Source: JBAOHV01 sp963714875
GTDB lineage: Bacteria > Actinomycetota > Acidimicrobiia > Acidimicrobiales > Microtrichaceae
Direction of reading: 5' to 3'
Assembly: GCA_963714875.1 (NCBI GenBank)
Contig: CAVQQI010000002.1
Span: 1-64,000, forward strand
Length of the DNA stretch: 64,000 nt
The position numbers were made by a program, and so were the translations under genes. This document shows, one piece after another, positions 17,200 to 26,774 of the stretch. How positions within the stretch are numbered: position 1 is the stretch's first letter; every line of letters starts with the position of its first letter. The notes under the pieces were generated by a model that saw only the letters and a program-made list of their open reading frames with translations, ran no database searches and had not been told where the DNA came from.

Positions 17200-18174
17200 C
17201 TACTCTCCAGGCAATTCCCGGCACTGGGCCGCCACTGGCAGTCGCTTGTAGTAGGTCCGTAACTTTCCCATGGACTGAAAGCCGAGCGAGGTATAGAGCG
17301 CCTGGGCTGCTGCATTGTCATGGGCCACACACACGTGGGCCACGCTCATCCCCCACTGCTTCATGCGGCGCAGCCCCTCCTCGAGCACGGCCCGGGCCAG
17401 CCCTTGGCGCCGGTGTTCCGGATGGGTGCCGACCGGCTCAAAATGACCGACCCCGTTCTCCATATCGAGCCAGGTAATGGCAAACGCCGCGATCTGGCCA
17501 CCGGCCACCGCAGCCACAATATCCCGCTCGGGCACGTAGACGGGTGAGCGCATGAATTGATGGTAGCGCTCCACGTAGCGGTTAAAGGCCTGACCCGACC
17601 CAAAGGCCGCGTGTGAGGCAGCAGCCCGCGCTTCCGCTTCGTGTTCTCCTGCCACGTGACGGATCTGGTAGCCTGAGGGCGGCTGGGATAGAGGCAGGGT
17701 TCCAGCAAGAGGAAATTGCAGGTCGATCATGAATTCCTCGCTGCGGCAGAATCCTCGGCGGAAAAGGTGGCGATGGAGGCGCTCATCCTTTTCTGAGATC
17801 CAGATCGTTTGCAGTTCACCGCGTCCGTCAGCCACGAGCCGGTGGGCCATCTGCTCTTCGCTCCAGATCCAGGGGCGCATCCAGTGGGGGGATCGGTATT
17901 CGTCGGGATGCAGAAAGACGTCAAAGGCAGAAAACTGCGGCGACAGCAGGGTCCAGCCCCTGACCTCGCCCGTATGACGCCCCCAGAGGAAGATGCGCTG
18001 CCCCAGATCGGGACCCTGATCAAGAAAGTACAGCCACCAGGCAAGATCGCCTACATGGACATAGTGGGTTGGCCCCGCCGCCTGTCGGCCTGCGACGAGA
18101 ATCGTGCGCATAGCCTCCAGGTCGGGAGCCCCGCGATACGGTCGGGCCTCGAGGGTCTCAGTTGCCTTTTTCAT
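17200..18174 (-). CDS. GNAT-family N-acetyltransferase (two GNAT domains)
   Basis: The protein has 324 residues. The C-terminal GNAT domain (about 180-315) shows the acetyl-CoA motif HPEHRRQGLARAVLEEGLRR and the following VCVAHDNAAAQALYTSLGFQ. The N-terminal half (about 15-165) is a second, more divergent GNAT fold (EVRGWTLLSPQFSAFDVFLH). This arrangement resembles mycothiol-synthase-like double GNAT proteins, but the substrate cannot be read from sequence. The start ATG follows GGAGGTGAACACACGAA. It is preceded on the same strand by a transposase remnant and followed by a terminator-like hairpin at 16998-17025. Confidence 0.85.
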   Translation of the reverse strand: MKKATETLEARPYRGAPDLEAMRTILVAGRQAAGPTHYVHVGDLAWWLYFLDQGPDLGQRIFLWGRHTGEVRGWTLLSPQFSAFDVFLHPDEYRSPHWMRPWIWSEEQMAHRLVADGRGELQTIWISEKDERLHRHLFRRGFCRSEEFMIDLQFPLAGTLPLSQPPSGYQIRHVAGEHEAEARAAASHAAFGSGQAFNRYVERYHQFMRSPVYVPERDIVAAVAGGQIAAFAITWLDMENGVGHFEPVGTHPEHRRQGLARAVLEEGLRRMKQWGMSVAHVCVAHDNAAAQALYTSLGFQSMGKLRTYYKRLPVAAQCRELPGE

Positions 18175-18218
18175 TTCGTGTGTTCACCTCCTCCAGGAAT
18201 CAACTCGGGATGTACCCA

Positions 18219-18716
18219 TTATACCCGGTGCGGCATCCCATGTCTACCCATCTCGACCCAGTGCATTTCCTCAGGATCATCGAAGAGCCTTTGCAGCGCT
18301 TCAAGCAGCCGTGGCTGATTTTCCTTGACCGGCAGCACGTAGTCGGCACGTTTCTCTAGGATTGCCTCCACAGTCTCCGTCTGGCAATGAAGAGCATCCA
18401 AGGTAACAATGCAGCCCTCTATCTCCAGCATCTCCAACAACTCAGGAACGGCTGGTATCTCATTTGACTTGTCGTCGACCTTCAACTGCCCCAGCACCAC
18501 CCCATTGTCTGAGGCCCAGGCGCTCACCATATGCAGCGCTTCTTTGCCCAGACTGCGGTCATGAGAACGACGCAGCGTCTTGCCATCAATCGCCACAACC
18601 TGCCCCTTCGTCACCGTCTCCACGGCCTGGATCCAGTTCACAAAACAGGTCTGGAAGTGCTCTGCATCCAGAACCGCAAACACTCGTCGGAATGTGTCGC
18701 GCCGATGGAACCCCAT
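18219..18716 (-). pseudogene. ISAs1-family transposase fragment
   Basis: About 160 residues of an ISAs1 (H-repeat-associated) DDE transposase remain: GFHRRDTFRRVFAVLDAEHF, then VVAIDGKTLRRSHD, LHMVSAWASDNGVVLGQLKV, DDKSNEIPAVPELLEML and CIVTLDALHCQTETVEAILE. The final part is KRADYVLPVKENQP. The two aspartates (AIDGK and TLDALHCQ) of the catalytic core are present. The N-terminal domain and the C-terminal third are missing, and the frame ends shortly after RLFDDPEE. No terminal repeats were identified. It lies between the GNAT gene and recD2. Confidence 0.85.
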
Positions 18717-18882
18717 GCGGTAACTGCAAGACAGAGGGTCTCTTTCAACCAGACCTTGAGGATTCCAGAGACCTAAAGGTCTGAGGCATGTGGCTGCGCG
18801 GATGGACCTCGGTTGACGGCCGAACCGCGCGGGGGTATAATGGACCCTGAACAGATCGTGTACAGACGAACAGGATGAACGT

Positions 18883-21138
18883 TTGGAGACACTGGTCGGC
18901 ACTGTCGAGCGCATTACCTACTATAACGAGGAAAACGGCTACACCGTGGCTCAGGTTGCGCCCGAAGGTCGGGCCTACACCGTGACCGTCGTGGGCGCGC
19001 TCATGGAAGTGAGCCCTGGCGAGAATCTACGGCTGCATGGCCAGTGGACGACACACGCCCGCTATGGCCGGCAGTTCCAGGTCGAGCGTTATGCCACAGT
19101 GTTGCCCGCTACCGCGGCCGGCATCGAAAAGTATCTGGGCTCAGGCATGATCAAGGGAGTGGGCCCGGTGACCGCCCGGCGCATCGTCCGTCGCTTCAAG
19201 CTGGACACGCTGCGCATCATCGAGGAGGAACCGGGGCGCCTGCGCGAGGTCCTGGGCGTGGGCCTGAAGCGCGTGGCCATGATCCAGAAGGCGTGGGAAG
19301 AGCACAAGGCCATCAAGGAGGTCATGATCTTTTTGCAGAGCCATAATGTGAGCACCTCGCACGCGGTGCGCATCTACAAGACCTATGGCGATGCCAGCAT
19401 TGACGTGGTGCGCAGCGATCCCTACCGCTTGGCCCGGGACATCCACGGCATCGGCTTTCTCACGGCTGACAAGATCGCGCGTGAACTGGGCCTGGCGCAC
19501 GACAGCCCACAGCGGGTTCGGGCTGGCATCTCATACACCCTGAGTCAGATGGCCGACGACGGCCACGTCTATGCCCCGGAAGGCGAACTGGTGCACGAGA
19601 GCGTCCGCATCCTCCAGGTGTTACCCGGTCTGGTGGGCCAGGGCGTCCAGGCACTGCTCGACGAGCAGGAACTCAAGGAGGATCCCCTGACCTACTCCTC
19701 GCCTGACGATCAACCCCCAGGGCCGTCGCTGCACGAAGAGCGAGCCATCTACCTCCCACCATTCTTCTATGGTGAGGTCGGCGTGGCCAACCGGTTCAAG
19801 GCTCTCCTGGGCGTTGTCCCCAGCCGACTGGGCTCTCTCCGGGAGGCGCACCTGGACCGAGTCTCTGAACACCTGCCCAAACAGAACGAGCCGGCCCTCA
19901 ACGAGGGACAGCGGGCGGCCGTGCGGGCCGCCCTAACACACAAAGTGACTGTGTTGACCGGCGGGCCGGGCACGGGCAAGACGACGGCCGTGCGCGCCGT
20001 GATCCGCCTGTCTGGAAGCCCAGGGCCATCCCTACTGCCCTGGCGGCACCGACCGGCCGGGCGGCCAAGCGCCTGGCCGAGGCCACCGGCCGCGAGGCCA
20101 AGACCATCCACCGCTTGCTGGAGTTCAAGCCGCCGACAGGGATCGACCTTCCAACGCAACGAGGAGAACCCGCTGGAAGCGGACATGATCATCGTCGACG
20201 AGGCATCCATGCTGGACCTGCTGCTGACCAATCACCTGCTCAAGGCGATTCATCCCGAGAGCCATCTGCTGCTGGTGGGCGACGTTGACCAGTTACCCAG
20301 CGTTGGGGCCGGCAACGTCCTCCGCGATATCATCGAATCCGGAGGCCGTGGCGGTCGTCCGCCTGACCGAGATCTTTCGCCAGGCGGAGGGCAGCTAGAT
20401 CATCGACAATGCCCATCGCATCAACCGGGGAGAATGCCGCTCTTTCCGCGGGAGGCAGTCGACTTTTTCCTCTTTCCGGCCGAGGATGCCGAGCAGGCGG
20501 CCGACCTGGTGGTGGACCTGGTCACAGAACCGCATCCCGCACAAGTTCGGCTTCGACCCCATGGACGACGTCCAGGTGCTCTCGCCCGCTGCACCGGGGC
20601 GCGGCCGGCGTGGGCGAACTCAACCGGCGGCTACAGGCAGCCCTCAATCCACGCGGCTGACGGCCAGAGCCCGAAGCGCGTCGTGGGCTCGCACCTGTAT
20701 CGTCCGGGCGACCGGGTGATGCAGATCCGCAACAACTATGACAAAGAGGTGTTTAACGGCGATATGGGGCGCATCGTCCGCTCTGGACCGGTGAACCAAG
20801 TGCTGACGGTGCGCATCGACGAACAGCCGGTCGAGTACGAGTTCTCCGAGCTGGACGAGTTGGTCCACGCCTATGCCGTGAGCGTGCACAAGAGCCAGGG
20901 CAGCGAGTACCGGGCGGTGGTCGTCCCGGTGCTTACCCAGCACTATGTGATGCTCCAGCGCAACCTGCTCTACACGGCGGTCACCCGCGCCAAAGAGCTG
21001 GTCGTGCTGGTCGGCACAGCGACGGGCCATCGCCATCGCCGTGCGCAACAACCAGATCGCAGACCGCCACACCGCGCTGGACGTCGCGGCTGCGCCAATA
21101 GCGGCATCTGCCGAGAGGGCAGGGCGCCGACTCTCTAA
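18883..21138 (+). CDS. recD2: RecD2-type DNA helicase, multiple frameshifts
   Basis: The start is a TTG at 18883 with AGGA upstream. The N-terminal OB-fold (METLVGTVERITYYNEENGY) and helix-hairpin-helix region (GSGMIKGVGPVTARRIVRRF, IHGIGFLTADKIARELGL) are intact, and Walker A is VLTGGPGTGKTTAVRAV (about residue 365). Just after it the frame shifts; the true sequence resumes with the Walker B region MIIVDEASMLDLLLTNHLL and LLVGDVDQLPSVGAGNVLRD. Further shifts occur near 20345, 20395, 20530 and 20585. The C-terminal motifs (AYAVSVHKSQGSEYRAVVVP, RNLLYTAVTRAKELVVLVG) are clear. RecD2 is a 5'-3' helicase acting in DNA repair outside RecBCD. The 751-residue open frame arises only because high GC hides stops in the wrong frames. 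Confidence 0.9.
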   Translation: METLVGTVERITYYNEENGYTVAQVAPEGRAYTVTVVGALMEVSPGENLRLHGQWTTHARYGRQFQVERYATVLPATAAGIEKYLGSGMIKGVGPVTARRIVRRFKLDTLRIIEEEPGRLREVLGVGLKRVAMIQKAWEEHKAIKEVMIFLQSHNVSTSHAVRIYKTYGDASIDVVRSDPYRLARDIHGIGFLTADKIARELGLAHDSPQRVRAGISYTLSQMADDGHVYAPEGELVHESVRILQVLPGLVGQGVQALLDEQELKEDPLTYSSPDDQPPGPSLHEERAIYLPPFFYGEVGVANRFKALLGVVPSRLGSLREAHLDRVSEHLPKQNEPALNEGQRAAVRAALTHKVTVLTGGPGTGKTTAVRAVIRLSGSPGPSLLPWRHRPAGRPSAWPRPPAARPRPSTACWSSSRRQGSTFQRNEENPLEADMIIVDEASMLDLLLTNHLLKAIHPESHLLLVGDVDQLPSVGAGNVLRDIIESGGRGGRPPDRDLSPGGGQLDHRQCPSHQPGRMPLFPREAVDFFLFPAEDAEQAADLVVDLVTEPHPAQVRLRPHGRRPGALARCTGARPAWANSTGGYRQPSIHAADGQSPKRVVGSHLYRPGDRVMQIRNNYDKEVFNGDMGRIVRSGPVNQVLTVRIDEQPVEYEFSELDELVHAYAVSVHKSQGSEYRAVVVPVLTQHYVMLQRNLLYTAVTRAKELVVLVGTATGHRHRRAQQPDRRPPHRAGRRGCANSGICREGRAPTL

Positions 21139-21934
21139 TGCTCGCCCGTGAGCGGCACAAAGAGGACGCCGGTCACGTTGCGCTTTTTGACCTGGTCGCC
21201 CTCCTTGGTGATCTCCCACAAGGTCTGGTAGCCGCCCGGCGGACCGACGGGGATGACCAGCTTGGCGCCGTCCGCGAGCTGCTGGACCAGGGGCTGGGGG
21301 ATGTGGTCGGGGGCGGCAGTGACGATGATGGCGTCGTAGGGGGCATGCTCCTCCCAGCCAAAGTAGCCGTCGGCGTGGAGGACGTGGACGTTGGCGTAAC
21401 CCAGGCGCTCCAGTCGCTCCGGGCCTCGGTGGCCAGGGGCTCGATGATCTCGACGGTGTACACCTCGGCGACGATCTCGGGCCAGGATGGCCGCCTGGTA
21501 GCCGGAACCGGTGCCGATCTCCAGCACGCGGTCGGTCGCTGGTCAGTTCGAGGAGCTCGGTCATCAGGGCGACGATGTAGGGCTGGGAGATGGTCTGCCC
21601 ATAGCCGATGGGCAGGGGGTGGTCGGCGTAGGCCTGGACCTGGTAGCCGGTCGGGCACAAATTCGTGGCGGGGCACCGTCTCCATGGCGGCCAGGACATC
21701 CTGGTCCGTGACGCCCCGGCGACGGATCTGGGTATTTACCATCTTCATCCTTGCCTCCCGCAGGCCATCGGGTTCAGGGAACCTCGTCGGGCTGCCAACC
21801 GATAGCTCGGTTGGCGTCGCTGGTGCGGTCAGTGCAGTGGTAGATACGCAGTTGCTCAGTACTGACATCAAAACGACCAACACCAGGCCAGCCGCCAACC
21901 ACCAAGGCCTCCTACCCATACTTCGCCGGCTCAT
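21135..21934 (-). CDS. pcm: Protein-L-isoaspartate O-methyltransferase, lipoprotein form, frameshifted
   Basis: The N-terminus MSRRSMGRRPWWLAAGLVLV ending in VLSNC is a lipoprotein signal, so this copy may act outside the cytoplasm. The enzyme body follows: VNTQIRRRGVTDQDVLAAME, VPRHEFVP, HPLPIGYGQTISQPYIVALM, VLEIGTGSGYQAAILA (SAM-binding motif I) and the C-terminal HADGYFGWEEHAPYDAIIVT and PGGYQTLWEI. The pieces lie in three frames, with shifts near 21655, 21535, 21475 and 21420. The enzyme uses SAM to methylate isoaspartate in damaged proteins and start their repair. It converges with recD2, overlapping its 3' end by a few bases. Confidence 0.88.
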
Positions 21935-22060
21935 GCCAACATGTCCCGTACTGGCTGGACCACATCAACTATGCCAGCCCGCTTCGAGCACCCACTTCTC
22001 GTCCACGGCTCTATTGTATCACGATGTGTGCGGTTTTTCAAGAGTGCCATGGACTCAAAA

Positions 22061-22082
22061 GGGACCTCATATCAGAGGTCCC
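22061..22082 (-). terminator. Terminator of the kor operon
   Basis: An 8-bp GC-rich stem (GGGACCTC / GAGGTCCC) extended by A-T pairs, with a 6-base loop, is followed by TTTT on the minus strand, 28 bp after the korC stop. Confidence 0.75.
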
Positions 22083-22109
22083 TCTTTCTACTGCCGCTAC
22101 GAGACAGTC

Positions 22110-22712
22110 CTATGCCTGGCTGGGCATCCTGCCCTCGGCCTGGATCCGTTTCGCCTCGGCAAAGCCGGCGGCCAGCGCCTTGAGGTTCATCTCCTCGGTG
22201 CCGGCCGGCACCCGTTCGACGCACCGCCGACTCCAGCGCCTCGCGGCCAACCATGCCGGTCAGCCCGCCGACCAGGCCCAGGGCCACGATGCTGGCCGTG
22301 ATGCGGCGGCCGGTCGCCTCTTCGGCGATGGCGTGTAATGGGCACGGCAATCGCCCGATGGCTGGGCACGCGGCTGACGTGGTCGAGTCGACGACGATCA
22401 GCCATCGTCCTTCACCTGGGTCGTAGAACTTGTCGCAGGCCTCCTGGCTCATGCACAGCAGCAGGTCGGCGTCCATCACCTTGGGATAGTCGATCTCGCC
22501 GTGGGCGATGATCACCTCCGAGCGGCTGGCGCCGCCGCGCGCCTCGGGGCCATAGCTCTGGGTCTGGACGGCGTTCAGGCCGTCGTGGACCGCGGCCGCC
22601 TCGGCCAGGATGACGCCGGCCAGGATCATGCCCTGGCCACCCTCACCGGCCAGGCGAACCTCGTAGCGGTCCTCCAGCGCCTCGCCGGGCTGCCTGTCTT
22701 CCGCTGGTCCAT
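22110..22712 (-). CDS. korC: 2-oxoacid:ferredoxin oxidoreductase gamma subunit, frameshifted
   Basis: The start at 22712 follows AGGAGATCAGC. After a short shift the frame reads YEVRLAGEGGQGMILAGVIL, the family's opening motif, then YGPEARGGASRSEVIIAHGE, IDYPKVMDADLLLCMSQEAC and, after another shift, RRITASIVALGLVGGLTGMV. The end is EAKRIQAEGRMPSQA. The total (about 200 residues) suits KorC/PorC. With alpha, beta and delta subunits it forms an enzyme that oxidises 2-oxoglutarate or a similar 2-oxoacid to the acyl-CoA and CO2, reducing ferredoxin. It is last in korDABC and lies 9 bp after korB. At least three 1-base shifts occur. Confidence 0.85.
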
Positions 22713-22721
22713 GCTGATCTC

Positions 22722-23592
22722 CTAGATCCAGCCCCGGCGCACCTTGCGCTTGCGGGGCATGGGGAGCCCTGGGCCTGCTCGATGACCTGGTCGTACAGCT
22801 CGGTGAACTCGGGCTTGTCCTCGTCGCAGAAACACGCCGCGCACGATGGCCTCTGGCTGGCAGTTCTCCTCGCAGCTTTTCTGCTGCCCGCACGGTGATG
22901 CTGTTGTCCTTGAGGTTGGCGCATCATGGTCACGGGCGATCTCGAGGTTGTTGGCCCGGCCAAAGGTGGTGTGGCAGTAGCTCACCGCCTCGACCAGCGC
23001 AAAGCCCTTCTTGCGCATGGCCTGCTCGATCAGCTTGTCCAGTTCGGTGACGTGGTAGACGGTGCTGCGGGCCACAAAGGCCGCGCCAGCCGCCATGGCC
23101 AGCTCGCAGATGGGGAAGGGCTGCTCGATGTGGCCGTAGGGCGCCGTGGCCGAGCAGGCGTCCAGGGGCGTGGTCGGCGAGGACTGGCCGCCGGTCATGC
23201 CATAGATGTTGTTGTTGACCACGATGGCCGTCAGGTCGATGTTGCGCCGGGCGGCGTGGATAAAGTGGTTGCCGCCGATGGCCAGCGCGTCGCCGTCGCC
23301 CATGACGACGATGATCTCCATCTCGGGCCGGGCCATCTTGAGCCCGGTGGCAAAGGCCAGCGCCCGGCCGTGGGTGGTGTGCATGGTGTTAAAATCCACA
23401 TAGACCGGCATGCGGCCCGTGCAGCCGATGCCCGAGATCATCGCCACGTCGTCCTGGTCCAGCTCCAGCTCTCTGCACCGCGCGCAGGATGCTGCCCATG
23501 ACGATGCCGATGCCGCAGCCGGCGCACCAGACGTGGGGAAACTTCTTGTGATGGCGCAGATACTCGTAGGTACCCTGGTCGTGTCGTTTCAC
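22722..23592 (-). CDS. korB: 2-oxoacid:ferredoxin oxidoreductase beta subunit, frameshifted
   Basis: A GTG start at 23592 with GAGGAG upstream gives MKRHDQGTYEYLRHHKKFPH followed by VWCAGCGIGIVMGSILRA. After one shift near 23470 it continues MISGIGCTGRMPVYVDFNTM, HTTHGRALAFATGLKMARPE and the thiamine-diphosphate motif VVMGDGDALAIGGNHFIHAA. NNNIYGMTGGQSSPTTPLDA follows, and another shift near 22925 affects the C-terminus. Length about 290 residues, as expected. This subunit binds ThDP and, through its cysteines, an Fe-S cluster. The substrate (2-oxoglutarate or pyruvate) cannot be settled from the sequence, but the four-gene order and the citrate-cycle neighbours favour 2-oxoglutarate. Confidence 0.9.
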
Positions 23593-23606
23593 GTTCGACT
23601 CCTCTT

Positions 23607-24783
23607 TCACCAGCGCCTGGCCAGCATCTGGTACGTCGCGTCGACTGGGCTTGCGGCGCGCGCATGGCGTCCAGGATCTGGTCCGGGGTGACCATCTGGC
23701 CGTCGGCCCGGCCGACGCGCAGGACCTTGCTCGCGGCCCACGATCCGCTCCACCTCCAGCGCCATCTGGCCCAGGTTCATCTCGGCCACGATGACGCGCT
23801 GCACGCGTCTCGGCGGCGCGCTCGACCACCTCTTCGGGAAAGGGCCACAGCGTCTTGAGCCGCAGCAGCCCGACCTTGCGCCCATAGCGCGCCCGGGCCA
23901 TCTTGACGGCCTGCCGCGCCGAGCGGGCCGTCGAGCCGTAGGCGACCACGACCGCCCGGGCATCCTCGAGCGCCGTCCTCCTCCCACATGGCAGATCTCG
24001 TCCAGGTGGCGGTCGATCTTGCGAAAGACGCGCTCGACCCAGGGCTGGATCTCGTCCAGGCGGCTGGTGGGAAAGCCCCGGGCGTCGTGGAGCAGGCCGG
24101 TGATGTGGTAGCGATAGCCCTCGCCAAAGGGCGCCAGGGGCGGCACGTCCGACGGCGGGTTCCCAAAGGGCTCGTACCACTCGGGCGGCACGTCGGGCAT
24201 CTCGCGGTTCACGATCTCCACCGGGGCCGAGCTCGGGCAGTTCGACCTTCTCGCGCATGTGGCCCACCACCTCGTCCATCAGCACGATGACGGGCGTGCG
24301 GTACTTTTCGGCAAGGTTGAAGGCCGTGCACGGTCAGGTCAAAGGCCTCGCGCACCGATGCAGGGGCCAGGGCGATGATGGGATGGTCGCCGTGGGTGCC
24401 CCAGCGGGCCTGCATCACGTCGCCCTGGGAGGGGCTGGTGGGCAGGCCGGTGCTGGGCCCGGCGCGCATGCACGTTGACGATCACGCAGGGGATCTCGGC
24501 CACGACGGCGTAGCCGATGTTCTCCTGCATCAGCGAGAAGCCGGGGCCGCTGGTGGCCGTCATGGCCTTGAGCCCGCCCACCGAGGCGCCGATGACGGCC
24601 GCCATGCTGGCGATCTCGTCCTCCATCTGGATGAACTTGCCGCCCAGCCTTGGGCAGCTCGCGGGCCATGATCTCGGCGATCTCGGAGGAGGGGGTGATG
24701 GGATAGCCGGCAAAGAAGCGACAGCCGGCCGCCAGCGCGCCCAGGCGCAGGCGCGGTTGCCCTGCATCAGTTGCGACGGTCAC
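23607..24783 (-). CDS. korA: 2-oxoacid:ferredoxin oxidoreductase alpha subunit, frameshifted
   Basis: The GTG start at 24783 lies 3 bp after the korD stop. The reconstructed order is AAGCRFFAGYPITPSSEIAE (the alpha-subunit hallmark), then GGKFIQMEDEIASMAAVIGA, TATSGPGFSLMQENIGYAVV and AEIPCVIVNV. After several shifts come HPIIALAPASVREAFDLTVH, VDEVVGHMREKVELP-like sequence, SDVPPLAPFGEGYRYHITGL and a C-terminal transketolase-like domain (YGRKVGLLRLKTLWPFPEEV). Length is about 390 codons, normal for KorA. At least seven single-base shifts are needed, the highest density in the operon. The stop at 23607 is followed after 14 bp by korB. Confidence 0.85.
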
Positions 24784-24786
24784 AGG

Positions 24787-25120
24787 TCACCTCCGGCAGG
24801 CAGGGCGCCCTGTCTCGGCCAGTTCGGCCAGCTCCTCCAGTTCCTCCACCTCTTCTGGCTCCAGCCGCCGCACGGTGATGGCCATGTCCGGGCAGTGGGT
24901 ATCGCACCAGTGGCAGGCCGTGCACTTCTCCGGGTGGGCGACGACGGGCCGGCCCTGGCCGTTGGCCTCGAACACGCCCTGGGACAGAACTCGATGCAGA
25001 TGCCGCAACCCTTGCACCAGGTGCCAAAGATGGTGACGTGAGCCGCGGGCGCGGGCGTCGTCTCTTGGTCTCCTCAGAAACTTGAACGGCGGATCGATCC
25101 GCCGTTTCCTCTTCAGTCAT
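24787..25120 (-). CDS. korD: 2-oxoacid:ferredoxin oxidoreductase delta subunit (ferredoxin-like), frameshifted
   Basis: The ATG at 25120 follows GGGAGGCTGAAGACT. The first cluster motif reads WCKGCGICIEFC in one frame, then one base shift gives PQGVFEANGQGRPVVAHPEK with CTACHWCDTHCPDMAITVR, the second [4Fe-4S] motif. A glutamate-rich tail (EPEEVEELEELAELAETG) ends the protein. It carries electrons from the catalytic subunits to external ferredoxin. It is first in korDABC, and the operon is transcribed away from lhgO. The leader region 25121-25391 has no gene. Confidence 0.85.
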
Positions 25121-25391
25121 AGTCTTCAGCCTCCCAATCACCAGCGAGCGCCCAATTGCGCGCCTGTATTTCGGACTCTATTGTACCACCAGCGGCAGCA
25201 GTGTCAAGATCATGCGCTGACGCGTCGCCTCGCGCCGCGCCCTGCCCGCTCCACGCCAACCGGCGCCGGGTCTCGGCAGTCGAATGCCAACAGCGTAAAG
25301 CATCCAGGCCGGTCAGTTGCGGATCTGGCTCATTCCGCACTCCGAACGATGCTCGTTGCTCCTCGCATTTTCCATCCTGGACACAATGTGG

Positions 25392-25397
25392 TATAAT
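25392..25397 (+). promoter_or_regulatory. Extended -10 element before lhgO
   Basis: TATAAT preceded by TGG (TGN extended -10) lies 62 bp before the lhgO start. No good -35 is visible, consistent with an extended -10 promoter. Confidence 0.5.
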
Positions 25398-25458
25398 CTA
25401 CATATCTAAGACAGAAATTCGAATATAATGTGGAGCAGACTGTTCCCAGGGGGAAATC

Positions 25459-26661
25459 GTGACCGACCCCAAACTTGACATCGTCGTCGTCGGCGCCGGG
25501 ATCGTCGGACTGGCCACGGCCATGGAACTGGTCAAGCGCCGTCCGGACCTCAAGCTGGTCGTCCTGGAAAAGGAGCGCCAGGTCGCCGCCCACCAGACCG
25601 GCAACAACAGCGGCGTGATCCACGCCGGCCTGTACTACAAGCCGGGCAGCCTCAAGGCCCAGATGGTCGTCGAGGGCGCACGGCGGATGGTCGAGTTCTG
25701 CCAGGAGCACGACCTGCCCTACGAGCTGTGCGGCAAGGTGGTGGTGGCGACCCGCGAGGAAGAGACTGCCGCGCCTGGAGGAACTGTACCGCCGGGGCAC
25801 TGCCAACGGCGTGCCGGGCCTGGACGAGGATCAGCGGCGAGACAGATCAGGGAGTATGAACCCCACGCCACCGGGGTCGCCGGGCTTTGGTCGCCCAACA
25901 CCGGCATCGTGGATTATAAGGCGGTGGCCAGAAAGTATGCCGAGATCGTCGCGCAGGGCGGGGGCGAGATCCGGCTCAACACCGAGGTGACCGGCATCGA
26001 GCAGCGCCCCGGACGAGCTGGTCGTGCAGACCACCGGCAACGAGGTCCACACCCGGACGCTGATCAACTGCGGCGGCCTGCAGAGCGACCTGATCGCCAG
26101 GATGATGGGCAGCACCGAGGCCTGCGCATCGTGCCCTTTCGCGGCGAGTACTACGAGCTGACGCCCGAGAGCCAAGAGCTGGTGCGCGGCCTGATCTATC
26201 CGGTGCCCGATCCCCGCTTTCCCTTCCTGGGCGTGCATTTCACCAAAAAGATCGATGGCTCGGTGGAGGCCGGTCCCAACGCCGTGCTGGCCTTTGCCCG
26301 CGAAGGCTATAAAAAGACCGACATCGACCTGGGCTACTTGCTGCGGCCTGTTGACCTTTCGCGGCTTCTGGATCATGGCCGCCAAGTACTGGCAGATGGG
26401 CTTGGGCGAGATGTATCGCTCCTGGAACAAGCGGGCCTTTGTCAAGGCCCTGCAGGAGCTGCTGCCGGAGTCGGACCAGGACGACGTCAAGCCCGGCGGG
26501 GCCGGCGTCCGCGCCCAGGCCATGGATCGCCAGGGCAATCTGCTGGATGATTTCTAGCTTCGTCGAGAGCGCCAACGCCATCCACGTGCTGAACGCCCCA
26601 TCGCCGGCAGCCACGGCGTCTCGATCGTCATTGGCGGGCCATTGTGGACAAGGCTTGCTGA
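25459..26661 (+). CDS. lhgO: L-2-hydroxyglutarate oxidase/dehydrogenase, frameshifted
   Basis: A GTG at 25459 with AGGGGG upstream gives MTDPKLDIVVVGAGIVGLAT, the FAD-binding GxGxxG fold. The family motif HQTGNNSGVIHAGLYYKPGS (about residues 50-69) follows. Later blocks are YEPHATGVAGLWSPNTGIVD, IVPFRGEYYELTPES, LIYPVPDPRFPFLGVHFTKK and ALQELLPESDQDDVKPGGAG with VRAQAMDRQGNLLDDF. Shifts occur near 25765, 26010, 26120, 26335 and 26555; the natural end is IVDKAC at 26661. The enzyme returns L-2-hydroxyglutarate to 2-oxoglutarate, passing electrons to the membrane or oxygen. It heads lhgO-gltA-icd, divergent from kor, so the locus centres on 2-oxoglutarate. Confidence 0.88.
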
Positions 26662-26774
26662 CTTTTGGACTTGGCACATGATTGACATCGTCACCAGTAG
26701 AGCACACCAGGTCGAGCGGTATGTGCCCGAACACCTGAGGCATGCTCTGTTGACTAAATCCCAAGGAGAATTCG

